From assembly GCA_930367205.1 (NCBI GenBank), contig OV884015.1:83256841-83320840 (forward strand): 64,000 bases of DNA, given 5' to 3'. Shown one piece after another: positions 27,301 to 42,300 of the stretch. The notes under the pieces were generated by a model. It saw only the letters and a list, made by a program, of their open reading frames with translations, ran no database searches and had not been told where the DNA came from. Source of the DNA: Acanthosoma haemorrhoidale (Eukaryota; Arthropoda; Insecta; Hemiptera; Acanthosomatidae). The stretch's first letter is position 1. Each line of letters begins with the position of its first letter. The position numbers were made by a program, and so were the translations under genes.

Positions 27301-30300
27301 AGTTATGTAAGTAACTCTGTTTTTATTTCTGCTACAGCATCCCTCACATAAAGAAGACAAATTGGACAGCCACTTACATTACATTGGACCGGATGGAAAA
27401 GTAAGAATAAAAATATTTTTTGTAGTTCAAAATCAGTTAACGTGTACATTGTTATTATGAATTTTTATCAATTTCAGCTGAAATCTCTCGAAGAGGAGTT
27501 GAAGGTAATTATAAATGGTTACATTCAGTTACTGCTTTATGAGAGTTTTCTGTAGTATATTTTTTTCTAATCGGCTTTAAATGTAGGTCCCGGCGGCTGT
27601 GATTAAGGAGATGGATACATATCTGCATTTCATTGCACCAACGACCATGGTAAGTAGGAATTTGTATGTACACGTTGTATGTTGCAAATTCAAATTCAGT
27701 GTTTTTGTAACTATTTGCTATGAAAAATGACTAACAGTTTCTTCCTATATTATGGAAATAAAATATTATTATGTTTGCAAAATATGAGTATGGCAACGTA
27801 ATCGCTATTATGATAAATGAGTGAAACGTTACTTTTTGTACAAGGGACATTATCACATTTAAATCTAACCAAAGTCTATCTGGGTAGCTCAAAAAAAAAG
27901 TTATTCTAAAGAATCTTTTAAATGCGGTAGGCTTCGGCTTCTTTCTAGAAAGTTTACAATGAAGATATTGTACAATAGTTATGTAAGTAACTCTGTTTTT
28001 ATTTCTGCTACAGCATCCCTCACATAAAGAAGACAAATTGGACAGCCACTTACATTACATTGGACCGGATGGAAAAGTAAGAATAAAAATATTTTTTGTA
28101 GTTCAAAATCAGTTAACGTGTACATTGTTATTATGAATTTTTATCAATTTCAGCTGAAATCTCTCGAAGAGGAGTTGAAGGTAATTATAAATGGTTACAT
28201 TCAGTTACTGCTTTATGAGAGTTTTCTGTAGTATATTTTTTTCTAATCGGCTTTAAATGTAGGTCGCGGCGGCTGTGATTAAGGAGATGGATACATATCT
28301 GCATTTCATTGCACCAACGACCAGGGTAAGTAGGAATTTGTATGTACACGTTGTATGTTGCAAATTCAAATTCAGTGTTTTTGTAACTATTTGCTATGAA
28401 AAATGACTAACAGTTTCTTCCTATATTATGGAAATAAAATATTATTATGTTTGCAAAATATGAGTATGGCAACGTAATCGCTATTATGATAAATGAGTGA
28501 AAAGTTACTTTTTGTACAAGGGACATTATCACATTTAAACCTAACTAAAGTCTATCTGGGTAGCTCAAAAAAAAAGTTATTCTAAAGAATCTTTTAAATG
28601 CGGTAGGCTTCGGCTTCTTTCTAGAAAGTTTACAATGAAGATATTGTACAATAGTTATGTAAGTAACTCTGTTTTTATTTCTGCTACAGCATCCCTCACA
28701 TAAAGAAGACAAATTGGACAGCCACTTACATTACATTGGACCGGATGGAAAAGTAAGAATAAAAATATTTTTTGTAGTTCAAAATCAGTTAACGTGTACA
28801 TTGTTATTATGAATTTTTATCAATTTCAGCTGAAATCTCTCGAAGAGGAGTTGAAGGTAATTATAAATGGTTACATTCAGTTACTGCTTTATGAGAGTTT
28901 TCTGTAGTATATTTTTTTCTAATCGGCTTTAAATGTAGGTCGCGGCGGCTGTGATTAAGGAGATGGATACATATCTGCATTTCATTGCACCAACGACCAT
29001 GGTAAGTAGGAATTTGTATGTACACGTTGTATGTTGCAAATTCAAATTCAGTGTTTTTGTAACTATTTGCTATGAAAAATGACTAAAAGTTTCTTCTTAT
29101 ATTATGGAAATAAAATATTATTATGTTTGCAAAATATGAGTATGGCAACGTAATCGCTATTATGATAAATGAGTGAAACGTTACTTTTTGTACAAGGGAC
29201 ATTATCACATTTAAATCTAACTAAAGTCTATCTGGGTAGCTCAAAAAAAAAGTTATTCTAAAGAATCTTTTAAATGCGGTAGGCTTCGGCTTCTTTCTAG
29301 AAAGTTTACAATGAAGATATTGTACAATAGTTATGTAAGTAACTCTGTTTTTATTTCTGCTACAGCATCCCTCACATAAAGAAGACAAATTGGACAGCCA
29401 CTTACATTACATTGGACCGGATGGAAAAGTAAGAATAAAAATATTTTTTGTAGTTCAAAATCAGTTAACGTGTACATTGTTATTATGAATTTTTATCAAT
29501 TTCAGCTGAAATCTCTCGAAGAGGAGTTGAAGGTAATTATAAATGGTTACATTCAGTTACTGCTTTATGAGAGTTTTCTGTAGTATATTTTTTTCTAATC
29601 GGCTTTAAATGTAGGTCCCGGCGGCTGTGATTAAGGAGATGGATACATATCTGCATTTCATTGCACCAACGACCATGGTAAGTAGGAATTTGTATGTACA
29701 CGTTGTATGTTGCAAATTCAAATTCAGTGTTTTTGTAACTATTTGCTATGAAAAATGACTAACAGTTTCTTCCTATATTATGGAAATAAAATATTATTAT
29801 GTTTGCAAAATATGAGTATGGCAACGTAATCGCTATTATGATAAATTAGTGAAAAGTTACTTTTTGTACAAGGGACATTATCACATTTAAATCTAACTAA
29901 AGTCTATCTGCGTAGCTCAAAAAAAAAGTTATTCTAAAGAATCTTTTAAATGCGGTAGGCTTCGGCTTCTTTCTAGAAAGTTTACAATGAAGATATTGTA
30001 CAATAGTTATGTAAGTAACTCTGTTTTTATTTCTGCTACAGCATCCCTCACATAAAGAAGACAAATTGGACAGCCACTTACATTACATTGGACCGGATGG
30101 AAAAGTAAGAATAAAAATATTTTTTGTAGTTCAAAATCAGTTAACGTGTACATTGTTATTATGAATTTTTATCAATTTCAGCTGAAATCTCTCGAAGAGG
30201 AGTTGAAGGTAATTATAAATGGTTACATTCAGTTACTGCTTTATGAGAGTTTTCTGTAGTATATTTTTTTCTAATCGGCTTTAAATGTAGGTCCCGGCGG

Positions 30301-33300
30301 CTGTGATTAAGGAGATGGATACATATCTGCATTTCATTGCACCAACGACCATGGTAAGTAGGAATTTGTATGTACACGTTGTATGTTGCAAATTCAAATT
30401 CAGTGTTTTTGTAACTATTTGCTATGAAAAATGACTAACAGTTTCTTCCTATATTATGGAAATAAAATATTATTATGTTTGCAAAATATGAGTATGGCAA
30501 CGTAATCGCTATTATGATAAATGAGTGAAACGTTACTTTTTGTACAAGGGACATTATCACATTTAAATCTAACTAAAGTCTATCTGGGTAGCTCAAAAAA
30601 AAAGTTATTCTAAAGAATCTTTTAAATGCGGTAGGCTTCGGCTTCTTTCTAGAAAGTTTACAATGAAGATATTGTACAATAGTTATGTAAGTAACTCTGT
30701 TTTTATTTCTGCTACAGCATCCCTCACATAAAGAAGACAAATTGGACAGCCACTTACATTACATTGGACCGGATGGAAAAGTAAGAATAAAAATATTTTT
30801 TGTAGTTCAAAATCAGTTAACGTGTACATTGTTATTATGAATTTTTATCAATTTCAGCTGAAATCTCTCGAAGAGGAGTTGAAGGTAATTATAAATGGTT
30901 ACATTCAGTTACTGCTTTATGAGAGTTTTCTGTAGTATATTTTTTTCTAATCGGCTTTAAATGTAGGTCCCGGCGGCTGTGATTAAGGAGATGGATACAT
31001 ATCTGCATTTCATTGCACCAACGACCATGGTAAGTAGGAATTTGTATGTACACGTTGTATGTTGCAAATTCAAATTCAGTGTTTTTGTAACTATTTGCTA
31101 TGAAAAATGACTAACAGTTTCTTCCTATATTATGGAAATAAAATATTATTATGTTTGCAAAATATGAGTATGGCAACGTAATCGCTATTATGATAAATGA
31201 GTGAAACGTTACTTTTTGTACAAGGGACATTATCACATTTAAATCTAACTAAAGTCTATCTGGGTAGCTCAAAAAAAAAGTTATTCTAAAGAATCTTTTA
31301 AATGCGGTAGGCTTCGGCTTCTTTCTAGAAAGTTTACAATGAAGATATTGTACAATAGTTATGTAAGTAACTCTGTTTTTATTTCTGCTACAGCATCCCT
31401 CACATAAAGAAGACAAATTGGACAGCCACTTACATTACATTGGACCGGATGGAAAAGTAAGAATAAAAATATTTTTTGTAGTTCAAAATCAGTTAACGTG
31501 TACATTGTTATTATGAATTTTTATCAATTTCAGCTGAAATCTCTCGAAGAGGAGTTGAAGGTAATTATAAATGGTTACATTCAGTTACTGCTTTATGAGA
31601 GTTTTCTGTAGTATATTTTTTTCTAATCGGCTTTAAATGTAGGTCCCGGCGGCTGTGATTAAGGAGATGGATACATATCTGCATTTCATTGCACCAACGA
31701 CCATGGTAAGTAGGAATTTGTATGTACACGTTGTATGTTGCAAATTCAAATTCAGTGTTTTTGTAACTATTTGCTATGAAAAATGACTAACAGTTTCTTC
31801 CTATATTATGGAAATAAAATATTATTATGTTTGCAAAATATGAGTATGGCAACGTAATCGCTATTATGATAAATGAGTGAAACGTTACTTTTTGTACAAG
31901 GGACATTATCACATTTAAATCTAACTAAAGTCTATCTGGGTAGCTCAAAAAAAAAGTTATTCTAAAGAATCTTTTAAATGCGGTAGGCTTCGGCTTCTTT
32001 CTAGAAAGTTTACAATGAAGATATTGTACAATAGTTATGTAAGTAACTCTGTTTTTATTTCTGCTACAGCATCCCTCACATAAAGAAGACAAATTGGACA
32101 GCCACTTACATTACATTGGTCCGGATGGAAAAGTAAGAATAAAAATATTTTTTGTAGTTCAAAATCAGTTAACGTGTACATTGTTATTATGAATTTTTAT
32201 CAATTTCAGCTGAAATCTCTCGAAGAGGAGTTGAAGGTAATTATAAATGGTTACATTCAGTTACTGCTTTATGAGAGTTTTCTGTAGTATATTTTTTTCT
32301 AATCGGCTTTAAATGTAGGTCCCGGCGGCTGTGATTAAGGAGATGGATACATATCTGCATTTCATTGCACCAACGACCATGGTAAGTAGGAATTTGTATG
32401 TACACGTTGTATGTTGCAAATTCAAATTCAGTGTTTTTGTAACTATTTGCTATGAAAAATGACTAAAAGTTTCTTCTTATATTATGGAAATAAAATATTA
32501 TTATGTTTGCAAAATATGAGTATGGCAACGTGATCGCTATTATGATAAATGAGTGAAACGTTACTTTTTGTACGAGGGACATTATCACATTTAATTCTAA
32601 CTGAAGTCTATCTGGGTAGCTCAAAAAAAAAGTTATTCTAAAGAATCTTTTAAATGCGGTAGGCTTCGGCTTCTTTCTAGAAAGTTTACAATGAAGATAT
32701 TGTACAATAGTTATGTAAGTAACTCTGTTTTTATTTCTGCTACAGCATCCCTCACATAAAGAAGACAAATTGGACAGCCACTTACATTACATTGGACCGG
32801 ATGGAAAAGTAAGAATAAAAATATTTTTTGTAGTTCAAAATCAGTTAACGTGTACATTGTTATTATGAATTTTTATCAATTTCAGCTGAAATCTCTCGAA
32901 GAGGAGTTGAAGGTAATTATAAATGGTTACATTCAGTTACTGCTTTATGAGAGTTTTCTGTAGTATATTTTTTTCTAATCGGCTTTAAATGTAGGTCCCG
33001 GCGGCTGTGATTAAGGAGATGGATACATATCTGCATTTCATTGCACCAACGACCATGGTAAGTAGGAATTTGTATGTACACGTTGTATGTTGCAAATTCA
33101 AATTCAGTGTTTTTGTAACTATTTGCTATGAAAAATGACTAACAGTTTCTTCCTATATTATGGAAATAAAATATTATTATGTTTGCAAAATATGAGTATG
33201 GCAACGTAATCGCTATTATGATAAATGAGTGAAACGTTACTTTTTGTACAAGGGACATTATCACATTTAAATCTAACTAAAGTCTATCTGGGTAGCTCAA

Positions 33301-36300
33301 AAAAAAAGTTATTCTAAAGAATCTTTTAAATGCGGTAGGCTTCGGCTTCTTTCTAGAAAGTTTACAATGAAGATATTGTACAATAGTTATGTAAGTAACT
33401 CTGTTTTTATTTCTGCTACAGCATCCCTCACATAAAGAAGACAAATTGGACAGCCACTTACATTACATTGGACCGGATGGAAAAGTAAGAATAAAAATAT
33501 TTTTTGTAGTTCAAAATCAGTTAACGTGTACATTGTTATTATGATTTTTTATCAATTTCAGCTGAAATCTCTCGAAGAGGAGTTGAAGGTAATTATAAAT
33601 GGTTACATTCAGTTACTGCTTTATGAGAGTTTTCTGTAGTATATTTTTTTCTAATCGGCTTTAAATGTAGGTCCCGGCGGCTGTGATTAAGGAGATGGAT
33701 ACATATCTGCATTTCATTGCACCAACGACCATGGTAAGTAGGAATTTGTATGTACACGTTGTATGTTGCAAATTCAAATTCAGTGTTTTTGTAACTATTT
33801 GCTATGAAAAATGACTAACAGTTTCTTCCTATATTATGGAAATAAAATATTATTATGTTTGCAAAATATGAGTATGGCAACGTAATCGCTATTATGATAA
33901 ATGAGTGAAACGTTACTTTTTGTACAAGGGACATTATCACATTTAAATCTAACTAAAGTCTATCTGGGTAGCTCAAAAAAAAAGTTATTCTAAAGAATCT
34001 TTTAAATGCGGTAGGCTTCGGCTTCTTTCTAGAAAGTTTACAATGAAGATATTGTACAATAGTTATGTAAGTAACTCTGTTTTTATTTCTGCTACAGCAT
34101 CCCTCACATAAAGAAGACAAATTGGACAGCCACTTACATTACATTGGACCGGATGGAAAAGTAAGAATAAAAATATTTTTTGTAGTTCAAAATCAGTTAA
34201 CGTGTACATTGTTATTATGAATTTTTATCAATTTCAGCTGAAATCTCTCGAAGAGGAGTTGAAGGTAATTATAAATGGTTACATTCAGTTACTGCTTTAT
34301 GAGAGTTTTCCGTAGTATATTTTTTTCTAATCGGCTTTAAATGTAGGTCCCGGCGGCTGTGATTAAGGAGATGGATACATATCTGCATTTCATTGCACCA
34401 ACGACCATGGTAAGTAGGAATTTGTATGTACACGTTGTATGTTGCAAATTCAAATTCAGTGTTTTTGTAACTATTTGCTATGAAAAATGACTAACAGTTT
34501 CTTCCTATATTATGGAAATAAAATATTATTATGTTTGCAAAATATGAGTATGGCAACGTAATCGCTATTATGATAAATGAGTGAAACGTTACTTTTTGTA
34601 CAAGGGACATTATCACATTTAAATCTAACCAAAGTCTATCTGGGTAGCTCAAAAAAAAAGTTATTCTAAAGAATCTTTTAAATGCGGTAGGCTTCGGCTT
34701 CTTTCTAGAAAGTTTACAATGAAGATATTGTACAATAGTTATGTAAGTAACTCTGTTTTTATTTCTGCTACAGCATCCCTCACATGAAGAAGACAAATTG
34801 GACAGCCACTTACATTACATTGGACCGGATGGAAAAGTAAGAATAAAAATATTTTTTGTAGTTCAAAATCAGTTAACGTGTACATTGTTATTATGAATTT
34901 TTATCAATTTCAGCTGAAATCTCTCGAAGAGGAGTTGAAGGTAATTATAAATGGTTACATTCAGTTACTGCTTTATGAGAGTTTTCTGTAGTATATTTTT
35001 TTCTAATCGGCTTTAAATGTAGGTCCCGGCGGCTGTGATTAAGGAGATGGATACATATCTGCATTTCATTGCACCAACGACCATGGTAAGTAGGAATTTG
35101 TATGTACACGTTGTATGTTGCAAATTCAAATTCAGGGTTTTTGTAACTATTTGCTATGAAAAATGACTAACAGTTTCTTCCTATATTATGGAAATAAAAT
35201 ATTATTATGTTTGCAAAATATGAGTATGGCAACGTGATCGCTATTATGATAAATGAGTGAAAAGTTACTTTTTGTACAAGGGACATTATCACATTTAAAT
35301 CTAACTAAAGTCTATCTGGGTACCTCAAAAAAAAAGTTATTCTAAAGAATCTTTTAAATGCGGTAGGCTTCGGCTTCTTTCTAGAAAGTTTACAATGAAG
35401 ATATTGTACAATAGTTATGTAAGTAACTCTGTTTTTATTTCTGCTACAGCATCCCTCACATAAAGAAGACAAATTGGACAGCCACTTACATTACATTGGA
35501 CCGGATGGAAAAGTAAGAATAAAAATATTTTTTGTAGTTCAAAATCAGTTAACGTGTACATTGTTATTATGAATTTTTATCAATTTCAGCTGAAATCTCT
35601 CGAAGAGGAGTTGAAGGTAATTATAAATGGTTACATTCAGTTACTGCTTTATGAGAGTTTTCTGTAGTATATTTTTTTCTAATCGGCTTTAAATGTAGGT
35701 CCCGGCGGCTGTGATTAAGGAGATGGATACATATCTGCATTTCATTGCACCAACGACCATGGTAAGTAGGAATTTGTATGTACACGTTGTATGTTGCAAA
35801 TTCAAATTCAGGGTTTTTGTAACTATTTGCTATGAAAAATGACTAACAGTTTCTTCCTATATTATGGAAATAAAATATTATTATGTTTGCAAAATATGAG
35901 TATGGCAACGTAATCGCTATTATGATAAATGAGTGAAACGTTACTTTTTGTACAAGGGACATTATCACATTTAAATCTAACTAAAGTCTATCTGGGTAGC
36001 TCAAAAAAAAAGTTATTCTAAAGAATCTTTTAAATGCGGTAGGCTTCGGCTTCTTTCTAGAAAGTTTACAATGAAGATATTGTACAATAGTTATGTAAGT
36101 AACTCTGTTTTTATTTCTGCTACAGCATCCCTCACATAAAGAAGACAAATTGGACAGCCACTTACATTACATTGGACCGGATGGAAAAGTAAGAATAAAA
36201 ATATTTTTTGTAGTTCAAAATCAGTTAACGTGTACATTGTTATTATGAATTTTTATCAATTTCAGCTGAAATCTCTCGAAGAGGAGTTGAAGGTAATTAT

Positions 36301-39300
36301 AAATGGTTACATTCAGTTACTGCTTTATGAGAGTTTTCTGTAGTATATTTTTTTCTAATCGGCTTTAAATGTAGGTCCCGGCGGCTGTGATTAAGGAGAT
36401 GGATACATATCTGCATTTCATTGCACCAACGACCATGGTAAGTAGGAATTTGTATGTACACGTTGTATGTTGCAAATTCAAATTCAGTGTTTTTGTAACT
36501 ATTTGCTATGAAAAATGACTAACAGTTTCTTCCTATATTATGGAAATAAAATATTATTATGTTTGCAAAATATGAGTATGGCAACGTGATCGCTATTATG
36601 ATAAATGAGTGAAAAGTTACTTTTTGTACGAGGGACATTATCACATTTAAATCTAACTAAAGTCTATCTGGGTAGCTCAAAAAAAAAGTTATTCTAAAGA
36701 ATCTTTTAAATGCGGTAGGCTTCGGCTTCTTTCTAGAAAGTTTACAATGAAGATATTGTACAATAGTTATGTAAGTAACTCTGTTTTTATTTCTGCTACA
36801 GCATCCCTCACATAAAGAAGACAAATTGGACAGCCACTTACATTACATTGGACCGGATGGAAAAGTAAGAATAAAAATATTTTTTGTAGTTCAAAATCAG
36901 TTAGCGTGTACATTGTTATTATGAATTTTTATCAATTTCAGCTGAAATCTCTCGAAGAGGAGTTGAAGGTAATTATAAATGGTTACATTCAGTTACTGCT
37001 TTATGAGAGTTTTCTGTAGTATATTTTTTTCTAATCGGCTTTAAATGTAGGTCCCGGCGGCTGTGATTAAGGAGATGGATACATATCTGCATTTCATTGC
37101 ACCAACGACCATGGTAAGTAGGAATTTGTATGTACACGTTGTATGTTGCAAATTCAAATTCAGTGTTTTTGTAACTATTTGCTATGAAAAATGACTAAAA
37201 GTTTCTTCTTATATTATGGAAATAAAATATTATTATGTTTACAAAATATGAGTATGGCAACGTAATCGCTATTATGATAAATGAGTGAAACGTTACTTTT
37301 TGTACAAGGGACATTATCACATTTAAATCTAACTAAAGTCTATCTGGGTAGCTCACAAAAAAAAGTTATTCTAAAGAATCTTTTAAATGCGGTAGGCTTC
37401 GGCTTCTTTCTAGAAAGTTTACAATGAAGATATTGTACAATAGTTATGTAAGTAACTCTGTTTTTATTTCTGCTACAGCATCCCTCACATAAAGAAGACA
37501 AATTGGACAGCCACTTACATTACATTGGACCGGATGGAAAAGTAAGAATAAAAATATTTTTTGTAGTTCAAAATCAGTTAACGTGTACATTGTTATTATG
37601 AATTTTTATCAATTTCAGCTGAAATCTCTCGAAGAGGAGTTGAAGGTAATTATAAATGGTTACATTCAGTTACTGCTTTATGAGAGTTTTCTGTAGTATA
37701 TTTTTTTCTAATCGGCTTTAAATGTAGGTCCCGGCGGCTGTGATTAAGGAGATGGATACATATCTGCATTTCATTGCACCAACGACCATGGTAAGTAGGA
37801 ATTTGTATGTACACGTTGTATGTTGCAAATTCAAATTCAGTGTTTTTGTAACTATTTGCTATGAAAAATGACTAACAGTTTCTTCCTATATTATGGAAAT
37901 AAAATATTATTATGTTTGCAAAATATGAGTATGGCAATGTAATCGCTATTATGATAAATGAGTGAAACGTTACTTTTTGTACAAGGGACATTATCACATT
38001 TAAATCTAACTAAAGTCTATCTGGGTAGCTCAAAAAAAAAGTTATTCTAAAGAATCTTTTAAATGCGGTAGGCTTCGGCTTCTTTCTAGAAAGTTTACAA
38101 TGAAGATATTGTACAATAGTTATGTAAGTAACTCTGTTTTTATTTCTGCTACAGCATCCCTCACATAAAGAAGACAAATTGGACAGCCACTTACATTACA
38201 TTGGACCGGATGGAAAAGTAAGAATAAAAATATTTTTTGTAGTTCAAAATCAGTTAACGTGTACATTGTTATTATGAATTTTTATCAATTTCAGCTGAAA
38301 TCTCTCGAAGAGGAGTTGAAGGTAATTATAAATGGTTACATTCAGTTACTGCTTTATGAGAGTTTTCTGTAGTATATTTTTTTCTAATCGGCTTTAAATG
38401 TAGGTCCCGGCGGCTGTGATTAAGGAGATGGATACATATCTGCATTTCATTGCACCAACGACCATGGTAAGTAGGAATTTGTATGTACACGTTGTATGTT
38501 GCAAATTCAAATTCAGGGTTTTTGTAACTATTTGCTATGAAAAATGACTAACAGTTTCTTCCTATATTATGGAAATAAAATATTATTATGTTTGCAAAAT
38601 ATGAGTATGGCAACGTGATCGCTATTATGATAAATGAGTGAAAAGTTACTTTTTGTACGAGGGACATTATCACATTTAAATCTAACTAAAGTCTATCTGG
38701 GTAGCTCAAAAAAAAAGTTATTCTAAAGAATCTTTTAAATGCGGTAGGCTTCGGCTTCTTTCTAGAAAGTTTACAATGAAGATATTGTACAATAGTTATG
38801 TAAGTAACTCTGTTTTTATTTCTGCTACAGCATCCCTCACATAAAGAAGACAAATTGGACAGCCACTTACATTACATTGGACCGGATGGAAAAGTAAGAA
38901 TAAAAATATTTTTTGTAGTTCAAAATCAGTTAGCGTGTACATTGTTATTATGAATTTTTATCAATTTCAGCTGAAATCTCTCGAAGAGGAGTTGAAGGTA
39001 ATTATAAATGGTTACATTCAGTTACTGCTTTATGAGAGTTTTCTGTAGTATATTTTTTTCTAATCGGCTTTAAATGTAGGTCCCGGCGGCTGTGATTAAG
39101 GAGATGGATACATATCTGCATTTCATTGCACCAACGACCATGGTAAGTAGGAATTTGTATGTACACGTTGTATGTTGCAAATTCAAATTCAGTGTTTTTG
39201 TAACTATTTGCTATGAAAAATGACTAACAGTTTCTTCCTATATTATGGAAATAAAATATTATTATGTTTGCAAAATATGAGTATGGCAACGTAATCGCTA

Positions 39301-42300
39301 TTATGATAAATGAGTGAAACGTTACTTTTTGTACAAGGGACATTATCACATTTAAATCTAACCAAAGTCTATCTGGGTAGCTCAGAAAAAAAGTTATTCT
39401 AAAGAATCTTTTAAATGCGGTAGGCTTCGGCTTCTTTCTAGAAAGTTTACAATGAAGATATTGTACAATAGTTATGTAAGTAACTCTGTTTTTATTTCTG
39501 CTACAGCATCCCTCACATAAAGAAGACAAATTGGACAGCCACTTACATTACATTAGACCGGATGGAAAAGTAAGAATAAAAATATTTTTTGTAGTTCAAA
39601 ATCAGTTAGCGTGTACATTGTTATTATGAATTTTTATCAATTTCAGCTGAAATCTCTCGAAGAGGAGTTGAAGGTAATTATAAATGGTTACATTCAGTTA
39701 CTGCTTTATGAGAGTTTTCTGTAGTATATTTTTTTCTAATCGGCTTTAAATGTAGGTCCCGGCGGCTGTGATTAAGGAGATGGATACATATCTGCATTTC
39801 ATTGCACCAACGACCATGGTAAGTAGGAATTTGTATGTACACGTTGTATGTTGCAAATTCAAATTCAGTGTTTTTGTAACTATTTGCTATGAAAAATGAC
39901 TAACAGTTTCTTCCTATATTATGGAAATAAAATATTATTATGTTTGCAAAATATGAGTATGGCAATGTAATCGCTATTATGATAAATGAGTGAAACGTTA
40001 CTTTTTGTACAAGGGACATTATCACATTTAAATCTAACTAAAGTCTATCTGGGTAGCTCAAAAAAAAAGTTATTCTAAAGAATCTTTTAAATGCGGTAGG
40101 CTTCGGCTTCTTTCTAGAAAGTTTACAATGAAGATATTGTACAATAGTTATGTAAGTAACTCTGTTTTTATTTCTGCTACAGCATCCCTCACATAAAGAA
40201 GACAAATTGGACAGCCACTTACATTACATTGGACCGGATGGAAAAGTAAGAATAAAAATATTTTTTGTAGTTCAAAATCAGTTAACGTGTACATTGTTAT
40301 TATGAATTTTTATCAATTTCAGCTGAAATCTCTCGAAGAGGAGTTGAAGGTAATTATAAATGGTTACATTCAGTTACTGCTTTATGAGAGTTTTCTGTAG
40401 TATATTTTTTTCTAATCGGCTTTAAATGTAGGTCCCGGCGGCTGTGATTAAGGAGATGGATACATATCTGCATTTCATTGCACCAACGACCATGGTAAGT
40501 AGGAATTTGTATGTACACGTTGTATGTTGCAAATTCAAATTCAGTGTTTTTGTAACTATTTGCTATGAAAAATGACTAACAGTTTCTTCCTATATTATGG
40601 AAATAAAATATTATTATGTTTGCAAAATATGAGTATGGCAACGTAATCGCTATTATGATAAATGAGTGAAACGTTACTTTTTGTACAAGGGACATTATCA
40701 CATTTAAATCTAACTAAAGTCTATCTGGGTAGCTCAAAAAAAAAGTTATTCTAAAGAATCTTTTAAATGCGGTAGGCTTCGGCTTCTTTCTAGAAAGTTT
40801 ACAATGAAGATATTGTACAATAGTTATGTAAGTAACTCTGTTTTTATTTCTGCTACAGCATCCCTCACATAAAGAAGACAAATTGGACAGCCACTTACAT
40901 TACATTGGACCGGATGGAAAAGTAAGAATAAAAATATTTTTTGTAGTTCAAAATCAGTTAACGTGTACATTGTTATTATGAATTTTTATCAATTTCAGCT
41001 GAAATCTCTCGAAGAGGAGTTGAAGGTAATTATAAATGGTTACATTCAGTTACTGCTTTATGAGAGTTTTCTGTAGTATATTTTTTTCTAATCGGCTTTA
41101 AATGTAGGTCCCGGCGGCTGTGATTAAGGAGATGGATACATATCTGCATTTCATTGCACCAACGACCATGGTAAGTAGGAATTTGTATGTACACGTTGTA
41201 TGTTGCAAATTCAAATTCAGTGTTTTTGTAACTATTTGCTATGAAAAATGACTAACAGTTTCTTCCTATATTATGGAAATAAAATATTATTATGTTTGCA
41301 AAATATGAGTATGGCAACGTAATCGCTATTATGATAAATGAGTGAAACGTTACTTTTTGTACAAGGGACATTATCACATTTAAATCTAACCAAAGTCTAT
41401 CTGGGTAGCTCAGAAAAAAAGTTATTCTAAAGAATCTTTTAAATGCGGTAGGCTTCGGCTTCTTTCTAGAAAGTTTACAATGAAGATATTGTACAATAGT
41501 TATGTAAGTAACTCTGTTTTTATTTCTGCTACAGCATCCCTCACATAAAGAAGACAAATTGGACAGCCACTTACATTACATTAGACCGGATGGAAAAGTA
41601 AGAATAAAAATATTTTTTGTAGTTCAAAATCAGTTAGCGTGTACATTGTTATTATGAATTTTTATCAATTTCAGCTGAAATCTCTCGAAGAGGAGTTGAA
41701 GGTAATTATAAATGGTTACATTCAGTTACTGCTTTATGAGAGTTTTCTGTAGTATATTTTTTTCTAATCGGCTTTAAATGTAGGTCCCGGCGGCTGTGAT
41801 TAAGGAGATGGATACATATCTGCATTTCATTGCACCAACGACCATGGTAAGTAGGAATTTGTATGTACACGTTGTATGTTGCAAATTCAAATTCAGTGTT
41901 TTTGTAACTATTTGCTATGAAAAATGACTAACAGTTTCTTCCTATATTATGGAAATAAAATATTATTATGTTTGCAAAATATGAGTATGGCAACGTAATC
42001 GCTATTATGATAAATGAGTGAAACGTTACTTTTTGTACAAGGGACATTATCACATTTAAATCTAACTAAAGTCTATCTGGGTAGCTCAAAAAAAAAGTTA
42101 TTCTAAAGAATCTTTTAAATGCGGTAGGCTTCGGCTTCTTTCTAGAAAGTTTACAATGAAGATATTGTACAATAGTTATGTAAGTAACTCTGTTTTTATT
42201 TCTGCTACAGCATCCCTCACATAAAGAAGACAAATTGGACAGCCACTTACATTACATTGGACCGGATGGAAAAGTAAGAATAAAAATATTTTTTGTAGTT

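Larger units (their letters stand above)
25013..29744 (+). repeat. Units 38-44: three-unit motif twice, four units apart
   Basis: Units 38-40 and 42-44 both run TAACCAAAG with Pro2Ala, then AAAGTT with AAACCTAAC, then CTAAAAG. Private changes: Asp10Glu in unit 38 (25339), CAACAG in unit 39 (25948), Met21Arg in unit 42 (28324) and Pro2Ala also in unit 43 (28942). Unit 40 keeps CTTCCTAT, whereas unit 44 has CTTCTTAT. Unit 41 is consensus. Confidence 0.82.
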
